A stretch of DNA of 64,000 bases from Morinoia aosen (taxonomy: Eukaryota > Arthropoda > Malacostraca > Amphipoda > Talitridae): positions 62,246,201 to 62,310,200 of the forward strand of contig CM059562.1 of the NCBI GenBank assembly GCA_030386875.1, in the 5' to 3' direction. Positions within the stretch are counted from its first letter, which is position 1; each line of letters starts with the position of its first letter. The position numbers and the translations under genes are program-made. Below, one piece after another: positions 45,520 through 57,252 of the stretch. The notes under the pieces were generated by a model. That model had not been told where the DNA came from. It did no database searches and saw only the letters and a program-made list of their open reading frames with translations.

Positions 45520-48121
45520 CATAGACAATGCAGAATGAACAAAAGAGATACAGCAATAAACTCAACGCTGGCTCTCCTCCAGACATGGGCCAATCGGGTT
45601 CTGAGGCTAATGAGCTTTCAGCCACAGACTGATATAAACAGTAACATAAGAAAGGACTGAAGTCCGGGTGCTCTCGCGCGCAAACTCGCTACCTCACCAG
45701 TGTTTATAGTGTCGGACCGAATGCCATGCTCGCGATTTTAGCGCTCGATTGTTCACGGCTTGTTAAAATACACCAATGATCATTCGAATTTAATTTGATG
45801 CATGAAAATTGCAGTCATTACCCATCTTTCTCGATTTTTACTACCTTGTATGTAAGAACTGAGCATGTAAGGCATCGCACCTAAATACTTTAATTGTCTT
45901 TCGAGTTTAGTAGCTCACAAAACAAAAATTAATTTTTTTCAGTAAAAGTATGCACTGGAGCCGGCAATGGTGCGTAATGGATAAGGGCTGGAAGTTTTCA
46001 TTAGAACTTGTAGGAACGTTATTCTCTGAAATATGGCCTCCAGATTATAGATACGCTCAAACATCTGGCAATCAACTTAGAAACTTTCGGAAGAGTTACC
46101 GCAACAGAACTTGTTCTGAACGCCTTCGTCGACAGTCAGTTGTTTCTGGCATTCGTAACGATACTTGGAGATTGATTATTTAGCTACCAGTTTTGTCCCT
46201 GGAGTTGGAGCAAAAGCGTCGCTTCCAAACATACATTTCATCGGGAGAAATCTCTGTTGAAGTATGAGAGAAGTTACGTACAATTCTCTTATTTTGCTCT
46301 AAGTCAATTTTTACGTTGTTCCAAAGTTCCAAACTAGTTTTGAAACTCCATTGCCATCGATTCCTTCACTTTTTCTCGAGTGGAATAAAAATATAAATTG
46401 AAACTCGGCCGCGAGAGACACGTATGGCTGCACGAATATCAAGTGCAGACATATGACTGTTCTGCACGAGTTAGTTTCTTCCTTGTACAGATGAACTGTA
46501 GTTAATTGTTGTAGCTCTCATAAAAACATTACCAGAGAACGTCTAAAATTTGAATAAAGGAACATTTGATCAGACCCGTATTTTTCTTTTTAATTAGATA
46601 ATCTTAACAGAACGTCCATGATTTATCTACGAGTTTTTTTCCATCTACTCGTCTGATTTTCTTTCGTTCGCTGAAAAACGTTCTCAATTTTGGAGCAAAG
46701 AATTCTGAAATCCTAGTTTTATAACTTTTTCGCTGTTTTCCAAAATTAATAGGTTCCTGCACACGATTTTTCTTAAATACAGAAGAAATAAAAGTCTGTA
46801 AGAGCGTAGAGTATATATCGTTCAACCTGGGCTGCATAAACTTGAACAAGAGATTTCACAAGGGGCAATTCATGGAAACTCGATTGGACTTCATGCTTCA
46901 TTCTAAAATTTTATCTTTCGATTTTGACGAAATGTTATTGAACTATTGGTCATGGTCAACTCTTCTTGTAAGACGATTGCATAAAATGTTCATCCAGCTT
47001 ATACCTAACCTAACAAAATAAAGCTAACCCAACCTTACCTAACCTACCGTAACCTATCCTGACTTAATCTCTCTTTGGCCCAATCTACGTATGTATTTTA
47101 ACCCTCGTCAAGCCTAAGCAAATCTAACTTAGTCAAACCTTACCTTACAAAGTCTAGCAGTTGTCCAGGATCAATTGCCTAAAGTGCAGGTCAGCCTGAC
47201 AATTATATAATCATTGTCCGGTTGCTCTTCTGCCAAAAAGTGGCTCCAGCAGTGGTCGTAGAAAACTGACAACGCGCTCGACTCCTCCAGTGAATGTAGG
47301 AAACGGAGAAGACTGAGAGGAGAAGTTGTAGAAGAAGCCCTATTACCCATCCAGCTCTTAATTTTCCCCTGTAGGTTCAGAGCTGATGAGTTATTTCAAA
47401 CGTAAAATACAAGCATGAAATGGACGCATCAATGATGATATCGATTAACAGCTTTACACATGCACTTTATGGTGTACCTTTATGGACACCCCTAGTAGAG
47501 TAGTTCACGCGGACGCTGTCCTCCTCGGCCTGAGGTAATCTTCCTAGCTAACTTCTGTACAGAGACCGCTTTCAAAAAAATTAAAAAATGTCAGAGTCTC
47601 AAACGTTTTATGCATTCTTTTATGAACAGTGTTATAATTAATGAATTACTGATTACGGACTTGTGCAATGTAGTTTATATATTTATGTAATGCATTCAAA
47701 AAATGAATATTACTTTATGCTAACAGGAATTCAAACATACAGTTAAACTTTAGGAGTAAAGTAAAATTCAACTATTCCGATTTTTATCACCTGATAAATA
47801 AATAATAAGACTGACATCAATTTTGCTAAAAGAACCACAAAACTGGCGCACCTTCCAGTGCAAATAGCCTCGCTAACAAGAACTCAAAACTGGAACTCTG
47901 ACCTGAGCAAAGTTTTAATACTTTCCAAATTTCCGCAAATGTGCTGCAATCCCCTGCGCTGATGCGAGCCAGGCTCCCGGCGCGATGGCCTGCTCCAAGT
48001 TTCCAGACGCGCGCCGCTCGTAACTCGAGCAGCGGTTCGTCTCGTAAATACTGCATCGCTGGGCCTTTGTGTTCTTGAGCCTTGAATCGTTACCGCGTCA
48101 TTGCGTCGAGTTAATGGTTTG
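45520..48121. other. anonymous DNA with degenerate CCTAA motifs
   Basis: No supported gene. 46985-47160 is rich in CCTAACCTAAC, CTTACCTAACC and CAAACCTTACCTT, a degenerate form of the insect telomere-like CCTAA word. 47930-48070 is a GC-rich patch whose minus strand is open from ATG 48056 to 47826 without a recognised family. Confidence 0.4.
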
Positions 48122-48490
48122 AAGTAAGACTATGCCACTTGTGACCCGCTGGGCTTCTTTACTTGTAGAACTCATTTTTCTACTTATAGTTAACATTTTA
48201 AGTAAGGTATAGTTGACATTTTAAAGTAAGACTATATCACTTGTGACCAGCTCTATTTTATTTGTAAACTTATTTTTCCTCCTATAGTTAACATTTTAAG
48301 TAAGGTATAGTTGACATTTTAAAGTAAGACTATATCACTTGTGACCAGCTCTATTTTATTTGTAAAACTTATTTTTCCTCCTATAGTTAACATTTTAAGT
48401 AAGGTATAGTTGACATTTTCAAGTAAGACTATACTACTTGTGACCCGCTAGGTTACTTTATTTATAGAATTTACTTTTTCACTTAAATAA
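48122..48490. repeat. 98-102-bp tandem repeat, about 3.6 copies
   Basis: Units start AAGTAAGACTAT at 48122, 48224, 48322 and 48421. Each holds CACTTGTGACC, TTATTTGTA and ATAGTTAACATTTTAAGTAA followed by GGTATAGTTGACATTTT; the last two phrases are themselves near-repeats. The two middle units are almost identical; the outer ones are diverged, the usual pattern for an array that turns over from its centre. Confidence 0.95.
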
Positions 48491-48742
48491 ATTGAAAATT
48501 CTACTTCCCATACGGGAACACAATTCAAAAACAATGGAAACAATCCCTATAACGAATTACTGAGAAGTTAATGTAAAATAATTTTCTTAAAATGAACGCT
48601 TGTAACAGTTTGTGAGTACAATAAAGGGCTTAGGACTAATGTGATAATTTGAATGAAGAGAACATATTATGAATTTACCTCGATGTATTATTGAGAGACT
48701 CAAATCATGCGCAATGTAAAAATGGAGGCAATTTTCACTTGA

Positions 48743-48997
48743 CACGTTCACTGCCGATTTACCACTATGTAAATTGCTCTTTTACGTGTCGGTGTGAAAT
48801 AACAGCATTTCAATTATTTCAACTCACGGTTTTATAAGAGATTTAAGCACACGAGGTAAAATATCATCCTGTTATTACATTTTCACACTCTAAGGAAAGA
48901 TAAAAAGTTTTCGAGCAGTATGGTCGTTTTTTAAACTCTGCTATTTACAATCTTACGTAACTTGAGACCGCTGGACGCTCCAGCGGCAGCGAGCGGG
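48743..48997. mobile_element. piggyBac-like MITE, copy B
   Basis: Begins CACGTTCACTGCCG and ends CGGCAGCGAGCGGG, imperfect inverted termini of about 14 bp. It is followed by TTAA (48998-49001) and preceded by TTGA, consistent with a TTAA target whose left copy mutated. It is homologous to 30663-30929 over its full length. No coding capacity. Confidence 0.65.
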
Positions 48998-49001
48998 TTA
49001 A

Positions 49002-50203
49002 TGTCATTAAAGCAGGCTTTCCCTGTTAGCCATTCTCATTGCTAAAAGCCAGGTATTGAATTTTGCCTTGTTTTGTTACTGAAAGCAATGCGACGACCAA
49101 GCAAACGTGCCGCCTAAAAATATTTTTAGAGTTTTATAAGTGCATACGTTAAATCTGTTAAAATCTGTGCGATTAAAATCATACGAAAGTCAATCAGTCA
49201 AAAAATGGTCAACTTATAAAATTTCACAAACTATCATCCCACCAATAACCAGTTAGATCGAATTGTTTAAAGATTTATTTCTTGGAGCTGCATAACGGCT
49301 TACAATAATACTTTTCATAGCGACCAGTAAATCTATCCCGATAAATATAATTTCTACAAAAACCCATTGAAAACCTTTGACTTACTGAATAACTTTCTGA
49401 ATTAGCGAACTTCATTCCTTTTCATATGTTTTCTAAAATGGAATATGAAATACACTGTATCGAAGTACCATACCATGTGTTAAATTATATTGGTAATTTT
49501 GACCAAGCTGAACGTGAATTCCGCCTACGTATTGATACATCCCTGATATAATCTCTATCAGGAAAAAATAATTCAATTTAAATTATGGTATAAGTAACAG
49601 CCGGTGCATTCATTGTCTCCAATCAATAATTGTTCAAATACAAACTAATCGCTCACAACGACAACCAAGTAAACAAAGGAGCAAGCAACCAAACGAAATT
49701 ATTTTTGCTCTACACGTGTACTAGCATATAGACAACCGGTTGATAATAATGACGTTTGATGATGTTCGAAAGAGCACTCAAATCATTTAATTTGATCAAT
49801 AATAATGATGATATAAAATATTATAGTGCTCGGATTGGTCGAATAGCTGAAAGTTTGCAGAGCGTGTCCGTGATACTCGAACATCCCTTGAATTTTTTCT
49901 TGTATTCGCGTGAATTAATCCTACGTGCAAAAAATCATAATATAATAAATAAATAATAAATTATTTTAATAATTGTAAAATAATAATATTGTAATTCATT
50001 ATAATATAATGAACTATAATAATACAAACTTTTACAATAGGTAAAATGTCAGAAATAAAGACTTTTTTACTGGTAAAATAATATTCAAACATTCATTGTT
50101 TTCAGACTTCAAATCTCAAAGTCGAGTTGGGCGAGTGATTAGAGACACTTTAGGGACAGACGTAAGTGATTGACCGAGAGCAGCGTGGGGACTCGTGACG
50201 ATC
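49002..50203. other. anonymous AT-rich DNA
   Basis: No gene recognised; 49930-50030 is a TAATA-rich low-complexity tract. Confidence 0.4.
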
Positions 50204-50211
50204 CTATAGTA

Positions 50212-50441
50212 CAGGGCTTCTCAACCTTTCTATTGTCGTGTACCCCTCATAGCAGTTTAATAGTGTATCTCCATGTACCCCCAGCAAAGTTAAAAGTTTA
50301 AGAAACTATAAAAATACACTTTATGATTAATAATTAGATATACTTAAACAGTTGTATGTAAATATATGTCGTACATTTCAACATATGAAGTATGTTAAAT
50401 GTACCCCTAGGGGGACATGTACCCCCGGTTGTAAAGCCCTG
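50212..50441. mobile_element. hAT MITE with perfect 8-bp target duplication
   Basis: 230 bp with ends CAGGGCTTCTCAACC and, reverse complemented, CAGGGCTTTACAACCGGGGG. It is flanked on both sides by CTATAGTA (50204-50211 and 50442-50449), the 8-bp duplication made by hAT transposases. Subterminal GTACCCC words recur in inverted orientation. The interior is AT-rich and non-coding. Confidence 0.95.
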
Positions 50442-50449
50442 CTATAGTA

Positions 50450-53400
50450 CATAGACTTGAGAGACTTGATTTTCATGCATTTAACATCGTCGAAGAGATA
50501 CAGACAGTGTCAAAAGTTCTTCTATCGACTTTTCAGCTTAATGTGAAATTGTTTTTGCCTGATATTCTCTAGATTCGTTGGAATGAATGCTCAAATGTGA
50601 GAATTTTGATCATAAAAACACGTGTATAAGGTACGCGAGTCGATAGAAGAACCATACACTACTACGATGTAAGCTGTTGAAATTCTAGTATCAGCACTAT
50701 TTTTGAAAACTTTAATCAGCAGCGCTAACTGCTTGACGAAATGGAGTTTAAGAACCAAAAACTTACAAAGTTTTAAACCTAATTTTCTTGTTCCACTCAA
50801 TAATCGCGCAGTTAATGGTTTTTTTTTTGCGAAAAGGGCCCAGACGAACCGAAAGTTTATTCCTAAAAAGGTGTATAAATGATGTTTCAGAGGATTCCAC
50901 TGCGTTACAATAACTAACGAACTCCGACTAACTGAGAGAAAATTTCAAGAAACGGGTCACCGTGATTTTGGATTTAGATGGGCGCATTTGGATTTTGATC
51001 TGAAAAACACATCTTGTAGGCACGATCACATAAAGCTGGGTTACCTCGTCTTCGTATTTATGCTTGCTGATCTCGCGCGATGGACAAAATAGACATGCCA
51101 CTTCCATCACTGAGCGCTGCGGAACTAGCAACAACCTTTTGTCTATACCCAAAGACAAGTATAAGAGAAAGCCCTGGAGCTGAATTTTCAAAACGCTTCA
51201 CTTAGTCGTACAGAGAGCAGCAAGCAGCGTAGAATGCTGTGAAAATCAGGCCTCAGGTGCTTGCGACCATGTTGCTGCTTACGCTTCTGTAGATCCGTAG
51301 CTCCACACTTCCCCCTAAAAGTTGAGATTTTTTCCTTCAGGCAGGGAGAAATCAAAATGAATGGTCAAAAAATTTCATATTTTTCCTGTTTTGAGTAAGT
51401 ATTCACCTGGTATAACTGGGCTCTCAATCTTGACGGAACCCTGAAACTAAACTGCCTGTCATTAAATTACATGCAGTACGTAAATTAGATGGGAAATGGG
51501 ATTGTTTGTGGTTTATTACGGTGCAACTAGCCTTTTCGTTCCCATGTTATTGTTATTGTTGTTTCCCTTTCCGTTCTTTCAACCGATCTCACTTCGAAAA
51601 AAAACGAATATTTAGCGACATTCCTATAGAAATTCCATCATAGGGTGCTTGCATACCATTCCCTGGAATTATTGGGATGCACTTTTTCAAGTTGCCCGCT
51701 GCGGAATAACGGGGGCACAAAATTTCCAATTGACATTTTGCGAGAGATTGAGTGATTGAAAATCTCGCGCAACCGAGTTTGAGGGAAAATATAAGTGCAT
51801 GCAACCCATCGCCACCGCGACGTGAGCTGCCGGTAGTCACGGAGGGGATTTTCACAATACTGCAGATCGACAAGTAGTCACAGACTCAGTTTTCATTAAC
51901 GCTTGATTGAAACTACATAAAGACACCAACCAGTTACATCGTATATGCTATTTTCAAAGTTAACACTAAAATTGATTTTAACTCTGAGTTGAATATTAAA
52001 CTTAAGTTCAACCCGTCGAGGTCAAAGTGTTGAGAAATTTTTTCCAGTTTCTATTTATTGAAGTTGACGTTCGATGCATTGCAAATGAACGAATCGTGTA
52101 CTTAATTAAAAGCGACAAATTCAACAACTGAACTCTGAACTTAACGAGCATAGCCTTTCATTTCAAATTCACATAAACTATACATATTCCTATTTTCATC
52201 TATTTACTGCGGGTTATAATTACGGATTGAAATCGGTGTGCCATCAGGTGCACTTTAAAAATGGTAGCTTCAAAATATGGCGATGGCCTACATTGGTCCA
52301 GTCCACGGTAGAGGAAACAAGGTAGAGTCATTTCTATGGGCGGAAATACACCTGCTCTTGTTCGGCTAGCGTATAGAACGGCTTTATTTCAAGCAAATTT
52401 TATGACGTCACCATTGCAACATGTCGTTAGGCCAATAGTGGTGCCAGATTTAAGGCTAGCAGGGGTGCCAGATGCGATATGAGAGCTGCTATTAGTTCGT
52501 TGCCATGACATCAGAATTTCCATACGGTCGACGAAAATAGACTGGTTTGACGCTACCGTGTTTCTTCTACCGTTGCCCAGTCACAGCTGCCTCTCAAGCG
52601 GCGACTGGACAGCCCCCATCAAACCAGACCGCACTAACGAAAACAGCTCCAATAGAACGGAGGAAGGAAATAATAGTAATCTTCGTGAGCGAGCGGTGGT
52701 ACGGGCAAATGAAGAGCATTAGCTGCGCTTAGAAAAAGCATATTCAAATATAAGACAAAGGCATAAGGATTTACTAAGTATAGATTTCAATGGAACAAGT
52801 TTCGAAGGTGTGAACTTTAAAATAAGTCACCATCCAGCACCGCAGAAAAAGTGGTAGCAGCGCAGTTAATGAAACAAGAACTGCAGTCAAACAAAGTTTG
52901 ACGCATTGTAAGAAAAGAACAATGAAATATTAGAACCAAAACTGTGCGAATACTGAGACATAAACAAATACTCGTAGCCCAACAAATATCTCGAGTAGTA
53001 GTTAACCATAAACCACAGACATTAACTGAAAATTTCACTCGATGTGTAAAATGTCGGGGCGAAGATAGAATTGAAAAAAAGTATAAATCAGCAAAAGAAA
53101 GATGTCGCTAGCTGGAAAGATAAGACGTTAAGTGTGGGGTGTAATTGTTTTAGAATGGCAGGAAAATAATTTAAATACAACTACGCTCTAATCAAAGCCA
53201 GAGTCCGGCCTGTCAACCAGATAAGCGCAATTCTGCAATGAAGTTAATCGCAGTGAGTTGCTTTTAAAATAGTAGTCAATTGGCTTTGTCAAAAACAAGG
53301 GACTCATAGTAAGCACAAGGCTAGGTAGCGCGTAAAATTAGTTAGATAAAACCAGATCATTTAATCAAATTAAATGACAGGGAAGACAGATGCAAGGAAA

Positions 53401-55258
53401 ATTTCGAAGTACACACGTTGCTCAGGATCACACCACCATGGAAGTACTTAATCACCAAATTCCCTGAACGCTCCCAAGTAAACACTCAACGCCGTTACTG
53501 AAACTCGACCGCCATTGGGCCGGACCCGCTCACTAGAGGTACGCAAGCAGCCACCAGAAATACTCGTAAAAATGTTGAGCAACTACCAACTCCTATAAAT
53601 AGGCTTAAGGTTCTAAATTATTTTGTTGAACGAAAATAAAAACAACCCACTTCAGTTACGAAACGACAGCAACAACACGAATCGAGCGGACCATGAATCA
53701 ATGTTCGCGACAAGACTGCATGTGTAGCCGCATGAAAAAAATTTTCGATGATTTTTCGAGTGACTTTGGCGTTGACGATCCTCAATGTCTTCATGAGCTT
53801 CATGTACTCTTAGGGTCCTCGCGGATCTGGCTTGCACTCCGCGCTGAATCTCTTACCATTCTCAACCTGTCGATCTCTGTACATCATCACGGCTCGTTTT
53901 GCGTCGTTCAGGTCACCAATAATTATATTCACAAAGAGGCCGACTCCCGCGTCAAGCGAGTAAGCAAGGAAATAACTTCGTAGACCATATTTAGTTTGAC
54001 TGTCATGATTACAACGGCAGCAAGATCGGTTTCACCTAAAATATTCTCTGTGTTTTGTTGTAGACGATACCATCTTGTGCATTTGAAACCAGTGCGGATA
54101 TTTCTGAACAATCAGTTTTCTAGGTTAACTTAGGACATCTCTCCCTCCGCCGTGGATGTCCAACTTGAAGCCTATGGTGTCGATCTTTGATTTTTCCCCT
54201 TTGAGTTGCCACGCGGCCAAATCTTGAATCTCCCCACTGCTTTCTAACCTTTTCTGCCCACCTTCTACAGGCAATGAAAAATTGATGAAGTCACTTGGAG
54301 TTGTGCTTATTTTTACTTAGGTCAGTAACTTCTTTTGCTACGTTGAGATATGCTTCAATTTTAACTGCAAAACTTGATAAAACCTGAATGTGGTTGATGG
54401 TTCGTCCTCATATTGTAATCGATATCTTTGATTACAGAACTCCGGGTTTGGATCACAAAACTTCGACTGCATGTGTGATCGGGTGGCCGAACGCACAAGC
54501 ATGCACAGTAGTACACGGTGCGAAGACGCGTGGGCGTATGAAGCGGTTCGCGCGCATCATAGATACTTCGTTTTGACAGTCATATATTTCTACCGGGGAG
54601 CGCAATTTACTAAGAGATTGACATTTTTTCTCTGACGCTAGTAGGTCGTCGGTGTAGATTTTTTTACTCTGATAGGATATCAAACTGCTGATTGGGCAAA
54701 TCGTATCACAGCTACACCACTGCTGTAGGGCTTCAATAAAAAAGGATTTTTGAAATATCCAAAAACATCTCAGGGGCTTTGATACTCACAATAATGTTTG
54801 AATGAACTCACTGGGATAATAAATCTCCTTTTTGAGAAACATATATCACTACATATTCAACGACCGCTAATGTAATGGCGTCTAATGAAATTGAGCAAGC
54901 GTTTGAAAAGAATGAGTGACACACGATCGAAATTAGATCGAGCAAAGGATGCTCAAAGCGACTATAACTTACGTCATCCTCACACTTATTGTTCAGAACA
55001 GTCCTTGACCCATGGCGAACAAGTAAGTATCCCCACAGAAAATGAATTGCACAAAGGGAGCACTCCTGTCAGCAATCTTTAAAATAGGCTAACATTTGAA
55101 TTCAGTTAAAACATAAAAAGAGTTCAGTGCGGGGAGCGTGCACAGAGATGATAAAATGAGATCTTCAGCTGTTGTAACGTCTACCATGACTCCAATTTTC
55201 TATTTTTGTTGCTGTGCGTTTTTGCATGTAATTCCTTTGATCAATTAATTGATATAGA
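50450..55258. other. anonymous DNA
   Basis: No supported gene. 52250-52640 and 53680-53990 are less AT-rich and contain short frames on both strands without recognised family. 54440-54560 is GC-rich. Confidence 0.35.
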
Positions 55259-55868
55259 AATATTTTATTAGGTCTAAAATACTTTTTAGCTCAATGAAGT
55301 CTGTAACTTTGCTTGGGCACGTTCTGTGTTGTCCTATGCGCGCGTGCGTTATTTGGTATCTGTGTATGGCAAGAAGATATTCATTTTCTATTGTTGGTAT
55401 ATTTTATTCAATATTTCGGCCCGATGTTTAAACTATCTCTCTCCCTCTACTGAAAAAGCAGCTTAACGAAAGAATTCATCCCTCAATGGAAGGCCAAATA
55501 CTCTGAAATGAATTACCTTCAATCAACTCAACACTTGAAACCAGCAGAAGATGTATCGAAGATGTAATATTTTATTAGGTCTAAAATACTTTTTAGCTCA
55601 ATGAAGTCTGTAACTTTGCTTGGGCACGTTCTGTGCTGTCCTATGCGTGCGTGCGTTATTTGGTATCTGTGTATGGCAAGAAGATATTCATTTTCTATTG
55701 TTGGTATATTTTATTCAATATTTCGGCCCGATGTTTAAACTATCTCTCTCCCTCTACTGAAAAAGCAGCTAAACGAAAGAATTCATCCCTCAATGGAAGG
55801 CCAAAATACTCTGAAATGAATTACCTTCAATCAACTAAACACTTGAAACCAGCAGAAGATGTATCGCC
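55259..55868. repeat. 307-bp tandem duplication, two copies
   Basis: AATATTTTATTAGGTCTAAA begins both copies (55259 and 55566). The copies run to GCAGAAGATGTATCG and differ at only about half a dozen positions (for example GTGTTGTCC versus GTGCTGTCC, and one extra A near 55804). The duplication is recent. Open frames inside are shared by copying and have no recognised product. Confidence 0.95.
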
Positions 55869-57159
55869 ATTATTATTTTTGGTCCAGACATTAGCTTGGG
55901 AGAAGAAACCCATACATTTCTCTATGATCTTATTCACTCCATTTTCCACTGAAATTGGCTTGAGCTGCCGAAAATAAACTTACTCTTCTCGGAAATGTCA
56001 AAATTTAAATAAAATCTTAGCGACTCGTCATGGAAAATTTTGCTCTACATTCTTCAGAATTCCTTCATGCGCAGCCCTTTGTGTGCAAGCTAATTTTGCC
56101 TTGAAAAAGCGAGGGAGGCTTTACTGACGCCGACATCCAAAGAACCGTACGTGAATTGCTCCTGGGACTAATCTTTTTCTAGTTTTAGAGTGCCTAATGA
56201 ATCAAAGTTAAAATTTAGGGTGCTATTTTTTACTTTTAAAAATGATAAACTTTGAAGAATTTATTCCGATGTTCTTCAGAGGATACAATCTGGTTAACTA
56301 TCCACCGGATGAGTGAGAAATAATGCAAAGTATGTCCTGTTCAATAGAATTCATAAATCTCCAAAGAACATAGCAGCCGCAAATAACAAATTACCACTAA
56401 TCTCGATCTAACAGAACCATGTGAGCCGGTGCTCTGGTGAACATCGTGGCATGAACCATTAGAGTGCCTGACGGCGTCCTCGTGTATTGTATATGTTTTC
56501 ACTTATGATTAAAAAGTAATAAGAGAATGGAGTTCAATTCACCGAGAGTAATTGCATTTGAAGCCGTACAAGAAATAAGGATCTCATTTTCATTAGTTCG
56601 ATTAATTATGAAACGGAACTGTTAATTTTAACGCCGGTATCTACTTTTAAATTGCTGTCCAAAACATCAAGGCTGCAAACACTCTCGCGCAGCTAATGTA
56701 TTAATTTATCGGAATTTGATTATGGGCACCTGGGTTGGCAGATTAGCCTTTTCCCTGATCAAAATTTTCAAGTTAGTGGTTTTCCAAATGAATTTGGTCA
56801 TAAAAATCACTGAATATAATGCAGACTCACAAGGTTGCACTCGTTATTTTCCTTTATTCGCTCATACTGTCTTACGTATTTCATTTTCCTTTTTCGGAAC
56901 TAATAACGTAAATGATGCAATCTATAGGGGTACAGAATATTTCTTCACAGCAGCAGAAAGCCATCGCATAAGAAAGACATGCTAGAATATCACAAGCACA
57001 TTCGACAAAGCAGCTCAGCTGATTCACGTCTGCAATTCAGAGGCTCTACACACGTGATAGACAAACAAAAGCCAGGCAGACAGACCAATGGACACCTTAT
57101 ATTTGTTAAACAGGAACATCGCTGCCTACCTCTAGTAAATCGAAAGCTCACCGTAATTA
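55869..57159. other. anonymous DNA
   Basis: No gene or repeat recognised. Confidence 0.35.
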
Positions 57160-57175
57160 ACATATATATATATAT

Positions 57176-57250
<75 letters not shown>

Positions 57251-57252
57251 TG
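57160..57252. repeat. (TA)n microsatellite with interspersed CATA
   Basis: Over 90 bp of nearly pure TA alternation (ACATATATA, ATACATACATATA). It makes Tyr/Ile-rich frames open on both strands by chance; none is a gene. Confidence 0.97.

Noticed and set aside
53640-53990. Overlapping frames on both strands read as a possible gene
   Set aside because: The readable minus-strand segments switch frame and match no family I know; no splice or promoter signals support them.
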